Positions 15,501-23,284 of a stretch of DNA of 64,000 bases are shown here, piece by piece. The notes under the pieces are model-generated. The model saw only the letters and a program-made list of their open reading frames with translations, did not search any database and was not told the DNA's origin. This stretch comes from Hydrogenoanaerobacterium saccharovorans. Lineage in GTDB: Bacteria > Bacillota > Clostridia > Oscillospirales > Ruminococcaceae. The stretch spans positions 62,001 to 126,000 of the forward strand of contig NZ_JACSNR010000005.1 in assembly GCF_016901815.1 (NCBI RefSeq), read 5' to 3'. Within the stretch, counting starts at the first letter, position 1. The number at the start of each line of letters is the position of its first letter. The position numbers and the translations under genes were made by a program.

Positions 15501-18143
15501 GAGGAATACGACGCCAGCGAGGAGAAAGACGACGACGCACTGGTGTTTGAAGTGGGCGATATGGTTGGTGCGGTCAGCCTGAACAACTATCCCATTCCCG
15601 GCGGCGAGGCCGAGGCCAATGCGGAAAACAACTATATGTGGGAGGATGCAGTCAAGGTTGCCAAGGAACACAGCGCCCACATCATGGTTGCGGTGCTGGG
15701 CAAAGAGGAGGACCTGCTGGAAAAGGGTAAGCTGTTCGCCAAGGTGGTGGCTGCCTGCTGCCGCCAGAAATATGCCACCGGCATCTATACCAGCGGCGTG
15801 GTGTTTGAGCCCCAATTCTATGAGGGTTTTGCCGACATGATGCAGGAAGACGAGCTGCCCATCTTCAACTGGGTCTGGTTCGGCCTCTGGCAGGATGAGA
15901 ATGGCATGAATGGCTACACCTACGGCCTGGATGTGTTCGGCAAAGACGAGATGGAGGTGCTGGGCACCGATGCCAAGCCGAGCGATCTGCGGGACTTTTT
16001 GGCCAGCCTTGTGTCCTATGTGCTGGAGAATGATGTGGAACTGCACGATGGGGAGACCATCGGTTTTGATGCAGATGATAAGCACACCATCACCCGCAGC
16101 CCGGGCGTCGGCCTGCCGGAGGAGCAGATGACTCTGAAAATCTCCTGGGCGTCATCGGACGGTGACCCTGACGATGGTGACGATGACCCGGACGGCGAAG
16201 CTCCCGAGGATGAAGAAACCGGTGTTCCCGAGGTCTACACCGAGGATGAGATGGAGGCCGTCGAGGCTCACATTCAGCAGTATTTCGGCAAGTTTGAGAA
16301 TGTGTTCCACGAGCTGTCTTCGCCGGACATCCATGTGGACATCTGCGTGGTGCCGCCCTCCGAGGAGCGTGACTACTACACCCTGGTCACCATGGGCATG
16401 GGTGCCCACCGGATGAATGTGCCGGAGGAACTGGCCGAATACAAGCTGGAGCGGGCGGAGCTTGCCATCGCGTTGCCGAGGAACTGGAAACTGAAGCGTG
16501 AGGACCTGAAGAATGAGCGATGGTACTGGCCCATTCGTCTGCTGAAAGCCCTGGCCCGCCTTCCCATTGCCAGCGATACCTGGCTGGGCTTCGGCCATAC
16601 CATGGACAATGAGGAGGACTTCGCAAAAGGCACAAAGCTGTGCGCCGCCATTCTGACCGGTCCCCAGGACACCGAAGATGGCAGCGAGGTCTGCATCTTG
16701 CCCGGCGGCGAGGAGGTCAACTTCTATCAGGTGATCCCTCTCTACCGGGATGAATTGGAATACAAGCTGGCCCATGACGCGGACGCCCTGCTGGACAAAA
16801 TGAACGGCATCAGCTTTGTGGTGGAGCCTGATCGTCAGGATGCTATCACTCGTGGCACCCTTTCCAATGATGATTTTGACGGTGAAATGGACGATGCCTC
16901 CTATCATATCGAGAGCATTGAGGAGAAGGGTCTGCCCATTGACCCCATCAATGCCTACAACCATATGGCCATCTACTTGCGTTGGTGCATGGAGCATGAT
17001 TTGATGGGCGAGGAATTTCTGAAAGAATACGGCGAAGTGGCCAAACAGGTCAAAGCCGACCCTGCCAGTGTGGACCTGCGGGCATTCATCCAGAATGAGT
17101 TGGACGGCTGCTTGTTCTCTGTGCTATTCGATCAGAAAGGCCGTGCTTTTGCAGGCTATTACTATGGAGAGGGCGACAGCCCCTACTATCCTGCCGATGT
17201 TGATGACAACGCCCTCCGCTTCTTCGGCCCGGAGCGGTATCACTCCAATGAGTTCCAAGATGAAGCCTACCTGTTCATCCCCTTTGACGAGGACTACTAC
17301 CAGGCCATGGCAAAGGTGATCGAGGAACGCTTCACCAACTGGCAGGGACAGGACTTCGACGAGGACACGCTGGAGCCCTCTGAACTGGCTGAGGCGTTGA
17401 TGGAGTATCTGGACTGTGAATGCACCTATTTCCCCTCCATGAAGGACGATGATCCCATTATGTCGGCATACAGCTATGCCAAACGGGAAAGTGTCAAAGA
17501 AGGCTTTGTGCCGGTACTCATCAAGGCGGATGACGAAACGCTGCTTGAGTGTCTGGTGATGAACGCCGACCCAAAGAATGATGCGGACATTTACGAATTT
17601 GACCTCAAAACTGTAACGGAGTACCGGAAGAAGATGCTCTCCACCTCCGTCAAAGACGGAAAGGCGGTTTTGGAGGAAATGACCGGCCAGCGCAAGGAAG
17701 AAGCCGAGGATGACGATATGGACTGGGAGGAGGAAATCCTGGGCGAGATGGAAGGCGGCTATGAGAATAACCGTATCTCCTGCTACTGGGATTCCGGCAC
17801 CGATATGACCCACCCTCTCATTCTGGCGAAAATTCCGGTCAAGAACCCCTGGGAGATCTTTGCCTACCTGCCCTTCGGAAACTGGAACGACTGCCCCAAC
17901 ACGCCGGAGCTGATGGCTGCGGCCAAATACTGGTTCGAGCAGTACGGCGCGGTGCCTGCCGCCATGAGCCACGATGAGCTGGAGTTCCTGCTCCCGGCTC
18001 CCGTCCCCGAGGAGAAGGCCATGGATGCAGCGGTGGAACTGTATGGCTTCTGCCCGGATCTGGATCAGAATGAGGATGGGAGCATTGGCTCCTTGGCAGA
18101 TGCCCTGTGGCAGTCCACCGTCTGGTACTTCTGGTGGGATTGA
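12549..18143 (+). CDS. Giant poly-immunity protein (DUF2185/Imm33, TPR, DUF4261, SUFU, DUF7832-like, DUF4253)
   Basis: A protein of 1864 residues from ATG 12549 after AAAAGGAGG. Approximate modules: 1-125 unnamed N-terminal domain; 185-272 DUF2185/Imm33 ('GYCYREKPDGDWDSGWRFTA'); 288-398 TPR block; 415-595 and 605-770 two unnamed domains; 800-935 second TPR block; 950-1200 DUF4261 ('HIMVAVLGKEEDL', 'YATGIYTSGVVF', 'GYTYGLDVFGKDEMEVLG'); 1228-1425 Suppressor of fused ('HVDICVVPPSEE', 'LVTMGMGAHRMNVPEE', 'TWLGFGHTMDNEE'); 1455-1600 DUF7832-like ('NAYNHMAIYLRWCMEHDLM'); 1731-1864 DUF4253 ending 'TVWYFWWD'. Acidic linkers separate modules. Most named modules are known immunity families, so it would neutralise several unrelated toxins at once. 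It is cytosolic, with no signal peptide. Confidence 0.85.
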   Translation: MYIKKYWGNFIGGSDDSLNLVAFLEDQKKEEIPLSEIFAKIGLDKQNWDFRQTVEYLEFTHSNGVEMDFHFAIDVVTDLAAILLECSVSGSVNLHDLDEYNTPSRRIRITATPEEHDAMNKALADFAQNPMEYDLSEMMDDEEIHEMARDVEALRKELYEAAGRNRDYHVKAEDVKHLLPGWEGADGCIATNRITVEGCKIGYCYREKPDGDWDSGWRFTAGDESEAYMDDPNNAGIYKLNTICNDDPDIIVLLHTPAPCAFERDENGVFQQIKDWKPEQDEEDQDMDILQQCQKWHENNEHQKIIETLEGIEERTPEMDSQLARAYNNEADHRTPEGRAMLKKAIALLKPHEEYFEGDYYWNFRMGYSYYYLDQEGRALRYFERALEARPDDEDTMQLIDGCKKGISLPQFSECFRERTESTWKDFAQQEAQLRRMMDEDKDHTRGQELVDRVEGILNQAFDEISFEMGVGGEKYELILTPEGDKVKLFELIYFQKHAPKEVLEHWNILVGRQPIRNIGLRTDDGWDISGDDVQIWLEEEGENSFTISAYCEKLLPMLREAEGRAWWMLTTLTDQVLGEISHMRYIDSFDVLEAPRAEPSIPMSQLPDKLKEKGVNLSTDPEAYLNSYLGYKMEPNKDPGADWRLDVIAGSTNCVPLINGYLDADNDFMDALHADGAVAGFFCYPLDTLREEEGTDKIFDFRDKLEEVFTTGDGPEVLTLTGGATGLFCGYVDFIAWDIHSALQMAKEFFEGSDIPWASFHTFRREAGTVNLKTPPEEEPDDEDQVPELDETLTDMDYIPYTQQNEEEFFAQIEQWNDEDEYTRCIQALNAIPEDWRNYRIAYAMARALENYAILGDHQEGTPNYKGDKALRRAIQVLESVREEGQDKAQWNMRMAYGYQYLYHQEEKAIPYAQRWAELDPEDENAPAVIQECQKEIEKRAEAENEDESDHTGVFTGFVLLSKAEWDKGQFIRDMKEKWDIPVEEYDASEEKDDDALVFEVGDMVGAVSLNNYPIPGGEAEANAENNYMWEDAVKVAKEHSAHIMVAVLGKEEDLLEKGKLFAKVVAACCRQKYATGIYTSGVVFEPQFYEGFADMMQEDELPIFNWVWFGLWQDENGMNGYTYGLDVFGKDEMEVLGTDAKPSDLRDFLASLVSYVLENDVELHDGETIGFDADDKHTITRSPGVGLPEEQMTLKISWASSDGDPDDGDDDPDGEAPEDEETGVPEVYTEDEMEAVEAHIQQYFGKFENVFHELSSPDIHVDICVVPPSEERDYYTLVTMGMGAHRMNVPEELAEYKLERAELAIALPRNWKLKREDLKNERWYWPIRLLKALARLPIASDTWLGFGHTMDNEEDFAKGTKLCAAILTGPQDTEDGSEVCILPGGEEVNFYQVIPLYRDELEYKLAHDADALLDKMNGISFVVEPDRQDAITRGTLSNDDFDGEMDDASYHIESIEEKGLPIDPINAYNHMAIYLRWCMEHDLMGEEFLKEYGEVAKQVKADPASVDLRAFIQNELDGCLFSVLFDQKGRAFAGYYYGEGDSPYYPADVDDNALRFFGPERYHSNEFQDEAYLFIPFDEDYYQAMAKVIEERFTNWQGQDFDEDTLEPSELAEALMEYLDCECTYFPSMKDDDPIMSAYSYAKRESVKEGFVPVLIKADDETLLECLVMNADPKNDADIYEFDLKTVTEYRKKMLSTSVKDGKAVLEEMTGQRKEEAEDDDMDWEEEILGEMEGGYENNRISCYWDSGTDMTHPLILAKIPVKNPWEIFAYLPFGNWNDCPNTPELMAAAKYWFEQYGAVPAAMSHDELEFLLPAPVPEEKAMDAAVELYGFCPDLDQNEDGSIGSLADALWQSTVWYFWWD

Positions 18144-18158
18144 TGGGAGATTTTGGCC

Positions 18159-19022
18159 ATGAACGAATACCTGAAGCAATATATTGAACTCCAAAAGCAG
18201 TTTCGAGAGACAAAAGGAAATCCAGACAGTGTCCGCGCTCTCTATACCTTCAAGGAGAAACTGGAGCAGTCGGAAGACAAACAGGCCAAGGAGGTGCTGG
18301 TGGATGTGTATGATCTGCTGGACTTCAAGAAGGATGCCTACGAACTGCTCTGCCAAATCGGAAATCATTCCGATAAAAAGACACTCAAGCGGCTGGGCAC
18401 GCTGAAGGAATATGCGGAAAACTGGGGCAATCATTATGCTCTCCCCAAGCCCAAAACGCCGGAGGAAAAGCAGAAAGAGAAGGAGCGGCAGGCTCAGCTG
18501 GGCTTGCCCACCTTCCGGTATCACCCCAATCCGCTGGAAACCGGCGCTTTTGAGGAGTCCGCGGATGGCGTTGCCTGCGACTGCTGCGGCAAGACGACCC
18601 ATATTTTCTATACAGGCCCCTTTTACGCTGTGGAGGATATTGAGTATCTGTGCCCGGAGTGTATCTCCAGCGGCGAGGCGGCCCGGAAATATGATGGCAG
18701 CTTCCAGGACGATTGCTCCGTGGATGATGGCGTGGAGGACCCGGCCCGACTGGACGAGCTCATCCACCGAACTCCTGGCTACTGTGGCTGGCAGCAGGAA
18801 TACTGGCGCACCCACTGCGGCGACTACTGCGCCTATCTGGGCCATGTGGGTGCCAGAGAACTGCGGGCGCTGGGTGTGCTGGAGGATGTGCTGGACGATC
18901 CCATGTGGGATGACGAACAGAAGGAAATGATTCAGGAATCCGTCAATGGCGGGCATCTGCAATGCTATCTGTTCCAGTGCCTCCACTGCGGAAAACACCT
19001 GGTCTGGATGGATTTTGATTGA
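18159..19022 (+). CDS. CbrC family protein (colicin-tolerance type)
   Basis: A protein of 287 residues. ATG 18159 follows GGGAGA. Residues 1-110 are a helical charged N-terminal extension; from about 113 the CbrC/UPF0167 domain begins: 'LPTFRYHPNPLETGAFE', 'CDCCGKTTHIFYTGPFY', 'LCPECISSGEAARKYDGSF', 'RTPGYCGWQQEYWRTHCGDY' and a terminal 'YLFQCLHCGKHLVWMDFD'. Paired CxxC motifs suggest zinc binding. E. coli CbrC gives tolerance to colicin E2, so the family fits a toxin-immunity array. The helical extension is absent from classical members. Confidence 0.85.
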   Translation: MNEYLKQYIELQKQFRETKGNPDSVRALYTFKEKLEQSEDKQAKEVLVDVYDLLDFKKDAYELLCQIGNHSDKKTLKRLGTLKEYAENWGNHYALPKPKTPEEKQKEKERQAQLGLPTFRYHPNPLETGAFEESADGVACDCCGKTTHIFYTGPFYAVEDIEYLCPECISSGEAARKYDGSFQDDCSVDDGVEDPARLDELIHRTPGYCGWQQEYWRTHCGDYCAYLGHVGARELRALGVLEDVLDDPMWDDEQKEMIQESVNGGHLQCYLFQCLHCGKHLVWMDFD

Positions 19023-19041
19023 TAAGGAGGTGCCTGCACCA

Positions 19042-20151
19042 ATGGAAAAAACCTTCCTCAACCCCGCCACAAATAAGCAGTGGCGGATTGAAATTGATGG
19101 ACATACCATCCGAACCTGCCTCCATGGCGGGAAGGTTAAAGAGATCCTGTGCGACTCCGCCTTCCAGGTCAAGAGTAAGGCGGCCAGCGCTATGATGGGC
19201 CAGATGCGGAAAGGATTTGTCTATCAGAATCCGGATGCCGCTGTTGGACAGGCGCGGTGCCATCGGTTTGTCGGCAAGGACAGCAACGGCTTTATGCCCT
19301 TGGCTGCCGCCCTCACACGGGACGACTTCTTCCTGACGAGAGTGGTCGGAGATTTTGAGGACGAGACCCTCTATCACTTCGATGGCAGCGGGGAGATCCT
19401 CGAAACAGTTTCCCTGGGCGCAAAGAGAATGACCTATGAGCAGGTCCTCTGCCCCAATGACACCCTTCTTCTGAACAACAGCTATCTTCTCCAGCAGTTC
19501 TCACTCCGCACCCATGAAATCACGCCCTTTGCCAACAAGAAAAACAGCATGAAGGCCATGCTGGATGCCAGCGGCGACTTGGCCCTCTGGTACACAGGCG
19601 AGGAGATTGTCGTCTTTGACTTTGGCAGCAACACGGAGGTGTGGCGGGAAACGGTAAAATGCAAGAAGTCAAAAGACCCGAATTTTGCCTATTACTGCTT
19701 TGGGATGCTCTCTCCCCGGCAGAGCAAAGCGGCCTACCGCGTCACCGAGGGTGAGTATGTGCTGGTCGATCTGAAGTCCGCCCAAAAAGTAGTGATTCCC
19801 AATGAGGGCTGGCATCCCTTCTTCTCTCCAGATGACCAGTGTTTCTCAGTGGGCGGCAGGTTCTATCTGACCCAGACCGGAGAGGAGATAGCCAATCCTT
19901 TCCCATTTTCTGTCCGGCAGGGACTGAGTTTTTCAGACACCTGCGCGGTGAAGACAAGGGGCAGCCTGATGGCTGTTCAGCAGGATCGTGGCAGCTCCCC
20001 CATAGAAGTATGGGATATCGGCAACGGCCAGCTGCTGGCCACCATTGATGATCCCTTTGTGGTGCGCCAGGTGAATTTTGCCTTTACCAAGAGTGGACTG
20101 GTCCTGCACACCGATTACGGGGCTATGAGCATCTATTCCTGCAACCTCTGA
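19042..20151 (+). CDS. WGR-like domain plus beta-propeller protein
   Basis: A protein of 369 residues from ATG 19042 after AAGGAGG. Residues 1-60 resemble a WGR domain ('NKQWRIEIDGHTIRTCLHGG' then a helix ending 'MRKGFVYQNP'), a nucleic-acid-binding module. The rest is a run of beta blades ('ASGDLALWYTGEEIVVFDFG', 'VLVDLKSAQKVVIPNEGWHP', 'PIEVWDIGNGQLLATIDD') typical of WD40-like propellers. No signal peptide. In this context it may be an immunity protein or sensor; nothing more can be said from sequence. Confidence 0.65.
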   Translation: MEKTFLNPATNKQWRIEIDGHTIRTCLHGGKVKEILCDSAFQVKSKAASAMMGQMRKGFVYQNPDAAVGQARCHRFVGKDSNGFMPLAAALTRDDFFLTRVVGDFEDETLYHFDGSGEILETVSLGAKRMTYEQVLCPNDTLLLNNSYLLQQFSLRTHEITPFANKKNSMKAMLDASGDLALWYTGEEIVVFDFGSNTEVWRETVKCKKSKDPNFAYYCFGMLSPRQSKAAYRVTEGEYVLVDLKSAQKVVIPNEGWHPFFSPDDQCFSVGGRFYLTQTGEEIANPFPFSVRQGLSFSDTCAVKTRGSLMAVQQDRGSSPIEVWDIGNGQLLATIDDPFVVRQVNFAFTKSGLVLHTDYGAMSIYSCNL

Positions 20152-20167
20152 AACGGAGGCGGAGGAA

Positions 20168-20497
20168 ATGGCGTATGCTGATTTGAAGAATAAACTTGAT
20201 GAGTATAACTGGGATGACGGGTTCGAAGTCCCAAGAACAATCCTCGCTGACCCGGACTGCGATTTGGCATTGGCGTTGGAGATTTTCTATTTGGCCGGCG
20301 GGTACGAATACTTGGAAAAATCAGCGAAAAGAACTAAGCTGCAAAAGTGGAATCCATTTATTACCGTCCTATATGAAGACATCTTAGACAACAGATTTCC
20401 TAAGACAGATGCATCGTTTGAAATTCCATTGAGCAAGGTGCAGAAGTATAAACTGCGGAAAAAGGGAGCTGCGGAAATCTTTCTTACGGATTTATAG
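20168..20497 (+). CDS. DUF4274 domain protein
   Basis: A protein of 109 residues. 'DEYNWDDGFEVPRTILADPD' followed by 'CDLALALEIFYLAGGYEYL' and 'FEIPLSKVQKYKLRKKG' is the DUF4274 signature. ATG 20168 has GGAGGCGGAGG in front. More AT-rich than flanking genes. DUF4274 genes are common in immunity clusters; function is unknown. Confidence 0.8.
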   Translation: MAYADLKNKLDEYNWDDGFEVPRTILADPDCDLALALEIFYLAGGYEYLEKSAKRTKLQKWNPFITVLYEDILDNRFPKTDASFEIPLSKVQKYKLRKKGAAEIFLTDL

Positions 20498-20526
20498 TTT
20501 TTCATTTATCAGGGAGAATCGCACCT

Positions 20527-21276
20527 ATGAACAAAGAATCATTGACTGAAAAACTCCTGGACTTGGTCGAGGGGCGGGAAACTCCCGAAACCTGGAGGAG
20601 CTGGTGGGACGAACATGAGACGGAGTTGGAAGCCCTGCTGAGTCGGGGCGAGTTTCTGAAGCTAAAGCCCTGCCGGCATGGCTTCCAGTGGGTCCCGGTG
20701 TTTGGCAGCCAAAAGGGAGCCATCGCCATTCTGGAAAAGAGCGGCTTAGCATTTGAAGCCAGCAATCTCTACCAGGAGCGGTATCTGGCCGAACTGGACG
20801 CTTTCTGCAAGGAGCAGGAGCGAGTGCAGCGGGAAAAGCAAAAGGAATTCAAGGCCAGCCACCCGGAGCTGTTTGGCCGATACCCCAAGTTCTCCAAGGC
20901 GCTGGCAAAGGTGCTGGACACCTCTGATGAGATCAAGCCTGCCGCCACGGAGGAGCAGATTGGGAATCAAGAAAGCGTGCTGGACTTCACGCTCCCGTCC
21001 CAGGTGAGGGAGTTTTTCCTGCTGACCGCAGGCATCCAGGCATCCACAGGCGTGATCCTTTCCCTTTCCGGGATGTTTGATCTGACCATCCATGGAGAGA
21101 GGTATTGTGTGCTGGGCGAGTTCTGGAAAGAAGCGGACGGCGACCAGCTCCTGCTCCGCCCCGGAGAGGAAACCATCTGGTACTACGCCCATGAGCAGGA
21201 CAAGGTAAAGCGCCTCTGCAATGGTATGACAGAACTGCTGGAGAAGAAATTGGCGAGGTATCTCAATGAGCAATAA
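20527..21276 (+). CDS. SUKH-1 (SMI1/KNR4) protein with an N-terminal WW-containing module
   Basis: A protein of 249 residues. Residues 1-75 include 'TWRSWWDEHETELEALLSRG' and a following 'FLKLKPCRHGFQWVPVFGSQ', closely resembling the N-terminal module of the NADAR protein at 6830. Residues about 110-245 look like SMI1/KNR4: 'QESVLDFTLPSQVREFFLLT', 'FDLTIHGERYCVLGEFWKEA', 'GDQLLLRPGEETIWYYAHEQ' and a final helix. SUKH-1 proteins bind and neutralise many toxin types. RBS GGGAG is 10 nt before ATG 20527. Confidence 0.75.
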   Translation: MNKESLTEKLLDLVEGRETPETWRSWWDEHETELEALLSRGEFLKLKPCRHGFQWVPVFGSQKGAIAILEKSGLAFEASNLYQERYLAELDAFCKEQERVQREKQKEFKASHPELFGRYPKFSKALAKVLDTSDEIKPAATEEQIGNQESVLDFTLPSQVREFFLLTAGIQASTGVILSLSGMFDLTIHGERYCVLGEFWKEADGDQLLLRPGEETIWYYAHEQDKVKRLCNGMTELLEKKLARYLNEQ

Positions 21277-21330
21277 AAATAACGCGGCGGTTGAGAGCTG
21301 AACTGTAAATGGATGAAGGAAAAATGAACA

Positions 21331-21681
21331 ATGACATTAGAAGAAATGTTCTGTGATCTGTACGATAAATATGGTAAGGATTTTAACTGGTATCTGCTTC
21401 CCCTCACACAGGCGGACGGAGCATTTGTCGTTGAACTAAACAAAGAAATAGGACAAGGCCACTTCTTATCCGGCAAAAAAATCCGGGCGGTTGCGAAGTG
21501 TGATTCCAATGATGATGTGCTATATGTTGTCAGAAGCGGAATAGGAAGGGACATCTACTATATGTTCCATTTGACTTACTCAGCACATAATGCGGACGGA
21601 TTTCCCCGGTATGTGGAGTTTACAGATCTATTTGCAGTAAAAGAATTTATAGAACGATCATATATCGAGGATTGTATGTAA
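21331..21681 (+). CDS. Hypothetical protein, AT-rich
   Basis: A protein of 116 residues from ATG 21331 with AAGGA about ten bases upstream. It has an alpha-beta pattern with 'IYYMFHLTYSAHNADGFPRY' in the second half. Lower GC than its neighbours points to a separate origin. Family unknown, immunity role inferred only from position. Confidence 0.6.
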   Translation: MTLEEMFCDLYDKYGKDFNWYLLPLTQADGAFVVELNKEIGQGHFLSGKKIRAVAKCDSNDDVLYVVRSGIGRDIYYMFHLTYSAHNADGFPRYVEFTDLFAVKEFIERSYIEDCM

Positions 21682-21748
21682 TCTTTAAATTTTAATCAAT
21701 TGGGAAGTTTACCTTACCCGCAGCCACAGCCGAAAGGAGGCGGTCGCT

Positions 21749-22261
21749 ATGCCAACTTGGAGCGGAATCCGAAACAAGCTGGAAAATGATTACCTGTGCC
21801 CGGCGCTCCGGGGGCACATCCAGTATTTTGTCACCCGTTACAGCAAAAGCGCTGACCATGAGGGCCGGGCAGCCATTCGCATGGACGGCGTGGAAGTGCT
21901 GCGGAGCAACCATTACACCTATTTTGAGAATGTGTGGACGAAATTTCATCATTTGAGGTCCACAACGCTGAAGGATCACGACTCCGCAAAAGGGGCCATC
22001 AACCAGGCTCATGCCTTTGCGCTGGAGCAGGGCACCTTTGACCAAAAGGTGTTCTATGAGGCGTTTGGGATCTTTGACAACCAGAGCATTGAGAAAAGCC
22101 TTGTCAGCGAGAATCCTCTTGTCCGCATCTTTGCCCTCCTGGACCGCAGGCTGGGAAAGCGCCGTCTGCTGGCCTTGGAGGAATCCATGGAACAGGAGCT
22201 GGACTGGGTGCGGGCCTTCTATGTGATCCGGATGCAGGTAGAAGGGCTGATGGAGGATTAA
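21749..22261 (+). CDS. SF0329-type family protein
   Basis: A protein of 170 residues from ATG 21749 after AAAGGAGG. The start 'MPTWSGIRNKLENDYLCPAL' plus 'GHIQYFVTRYSKSADHEGRA' and 'IRMDGVEVLRSN' matches the SF0329 family (a conserved protein beginning 'm..Wskl...L...l.p.L'), often seen in immunity loci. Second half is helical ('ALLDRRLGKRRLLALEESME'). Function unknown. Confidence 0.65.
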   Translation: MPTWSGIRNKLENDYLCPALRGHIQYFVTRYSKSADHEGRAAIRMDGVEVLRSNHYTYFENVWTKFHHLRSTTLKDHDSAKGAINQAHAFALEQGTFDQKVFYEAFGIFDNQSIEKSLVSENPLVRIFALLDRRLGKRRLLALEESMEQELDWVRAFYVIRMQVEGLMED

Positions 22262-22274
22262 GGAGGGATTTATC

Positions 22275-22853
22275 TTGTCAAAAGCTCTCACTGAATGCGC
22301 AATCTTAAGTATTCAATTGGAAGAAACAGCATGGACAATCGGTCAACTTTGCTGCCGTTTTGAGTTGGAAGGGCAAAAATACAAACAATATACAATGGCA
22401 TTCTTTGATGTGCTGTTTTCAAGTGAGGAAGAATTGGTAGAGAATCTTGACAGCTTGGATTTAACAAAGCCAATCATCATTACAACACTGAATAGACACC
22501 CGCAAAGAGGATATGGATTACATCTTATAGGGAATAAAACTATTTCATACACAAATGTTCCAAACTATAAAAGTGATATATCCCCAACGCTTGGTTTATA
22601 TAAAAACAAATCAACGGACTTCGACCATTTGCTAAATGCGTGGTTTGGTTTTTTGCCATGGGACGGATTTTGTAGAGAAGATTATGTTGATGCATTCCTT
22701 ACTCCAGGGACAAAAAAGAAAAGTGATATCAGATTTATGAAAGATTTTACAGTGGAAGAATTGAAGGAGATTATGCCCGCAGGAAGTATTGCTTTAATTC
22801 AACACTTACAAAAAGATAATGTAAAAAACAGTGTTCCACCTAATGTGGGGTGA
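22275..22853 (+). CDS. AT-rich hypothetical protein with TTG start, Imm26-like at best
   Basis: A 192-residue protein. TTG 22275 is the start: AAGGAGGG lies 7 nt before it and no other in-frame start is near. The gene is strikingly AT-rich compared with neighbours and uses different codons (AAA, ATT, TTA), the clearest recent transfer in the array. The central part 'YTMAFFDVLFSSEEELVENL' with 'PIIITTLNRHPQRGYGLHLI' recalls Imm26-type proteins, but I would not insist. Confidence 0.6.
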   Translation: MSKALTECAILSIQLEETAWTIGQLCCRFELEGQKYKQYTMAFFDVLFSSEEELVENLDSLDLTKPIIITTLNRHPQRGYGLHLIGNKTISYTNVPNYKSDISPTLGLYKNKSTDFDHLLNAWFGFLPWDGFCREDYVDAFLTPGTKKKSDIRFMKDFTVEELKEIMPAGSIALIQHLQKDNVKNSVPPNVG

Positions 22854-22873
22854 AATAGAAAAGAGGAATCTCT

Positions 22874-23233
22874 ATGTCACAGATCGCATCCTTTTATCTT
22901 CTCAAAGACGGCCGGCGGCAGGAACTGTCCAACGGCGACTGCTCCGGCGCGGTCTATATGGCCATCTGGGACTGGTGTGAGAGCGAGCTGGATCTGGATG
23001 TCCGTTTTCCTGCTCCCCAGACGGAGGACACCCTGGACTGCGCTTTGCTGGAGGGAGCGCTGGCGTCTAATGTGCTGGCAGCTCTGCGGGAGCAGGACCT
23101 CCCGGAACTGGCCGCTGAAATTGCCCCAGACTGGGATCTGCCCACCGAGGCGGTGCAAAGCGGGCTTGAAACGCTGCGCTCCCATCTGGAACTGGTGCAG
23201 GGCGACGCTGCCCTGCTGTATGAAATGACTTGA
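22874..23233 (+). CDS. Hypothetical protein of the immunity array
   Basis: A protein of 119 residues from ATG 22874 after AGAGGAA. Beta-rich N-terminus ('IASFYLLKDGRRQELSNGDC'), helical C-terminus ('LETLRSHLELVQGDAALLYE'), acidic and soluble. Returns abruptly to the high GC of the array after the AT-rich gene upstream. Family unknown. Confidence 0.6.
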   Translation: MSQIASFYLLKDGRRQELSNGDCSGAVYMAIWDWCESELDLDVRFPAPQTEDTLDCALLEGALASNVLAALREQDLPELAAEIAPDWDLPTEAVQSGLETLRSHLELVQGDAALLYEMT

Positions 23234-23284
23234 CGGGACTATGCCCATGATAAGGATATAGGTTAAGAAATGGAGAGGAATACC

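Noticed and set aside
12126-16085. A 1319-codon open frame on the minus strand opposite the poly-immunity gene
   Set aside because: It mirrors the codon structure of the plus-strand gene, has no RBS, its composition (His/Val/Leu rich) is typical of antisense shadow frames, and all domain matches are on the plus strand.
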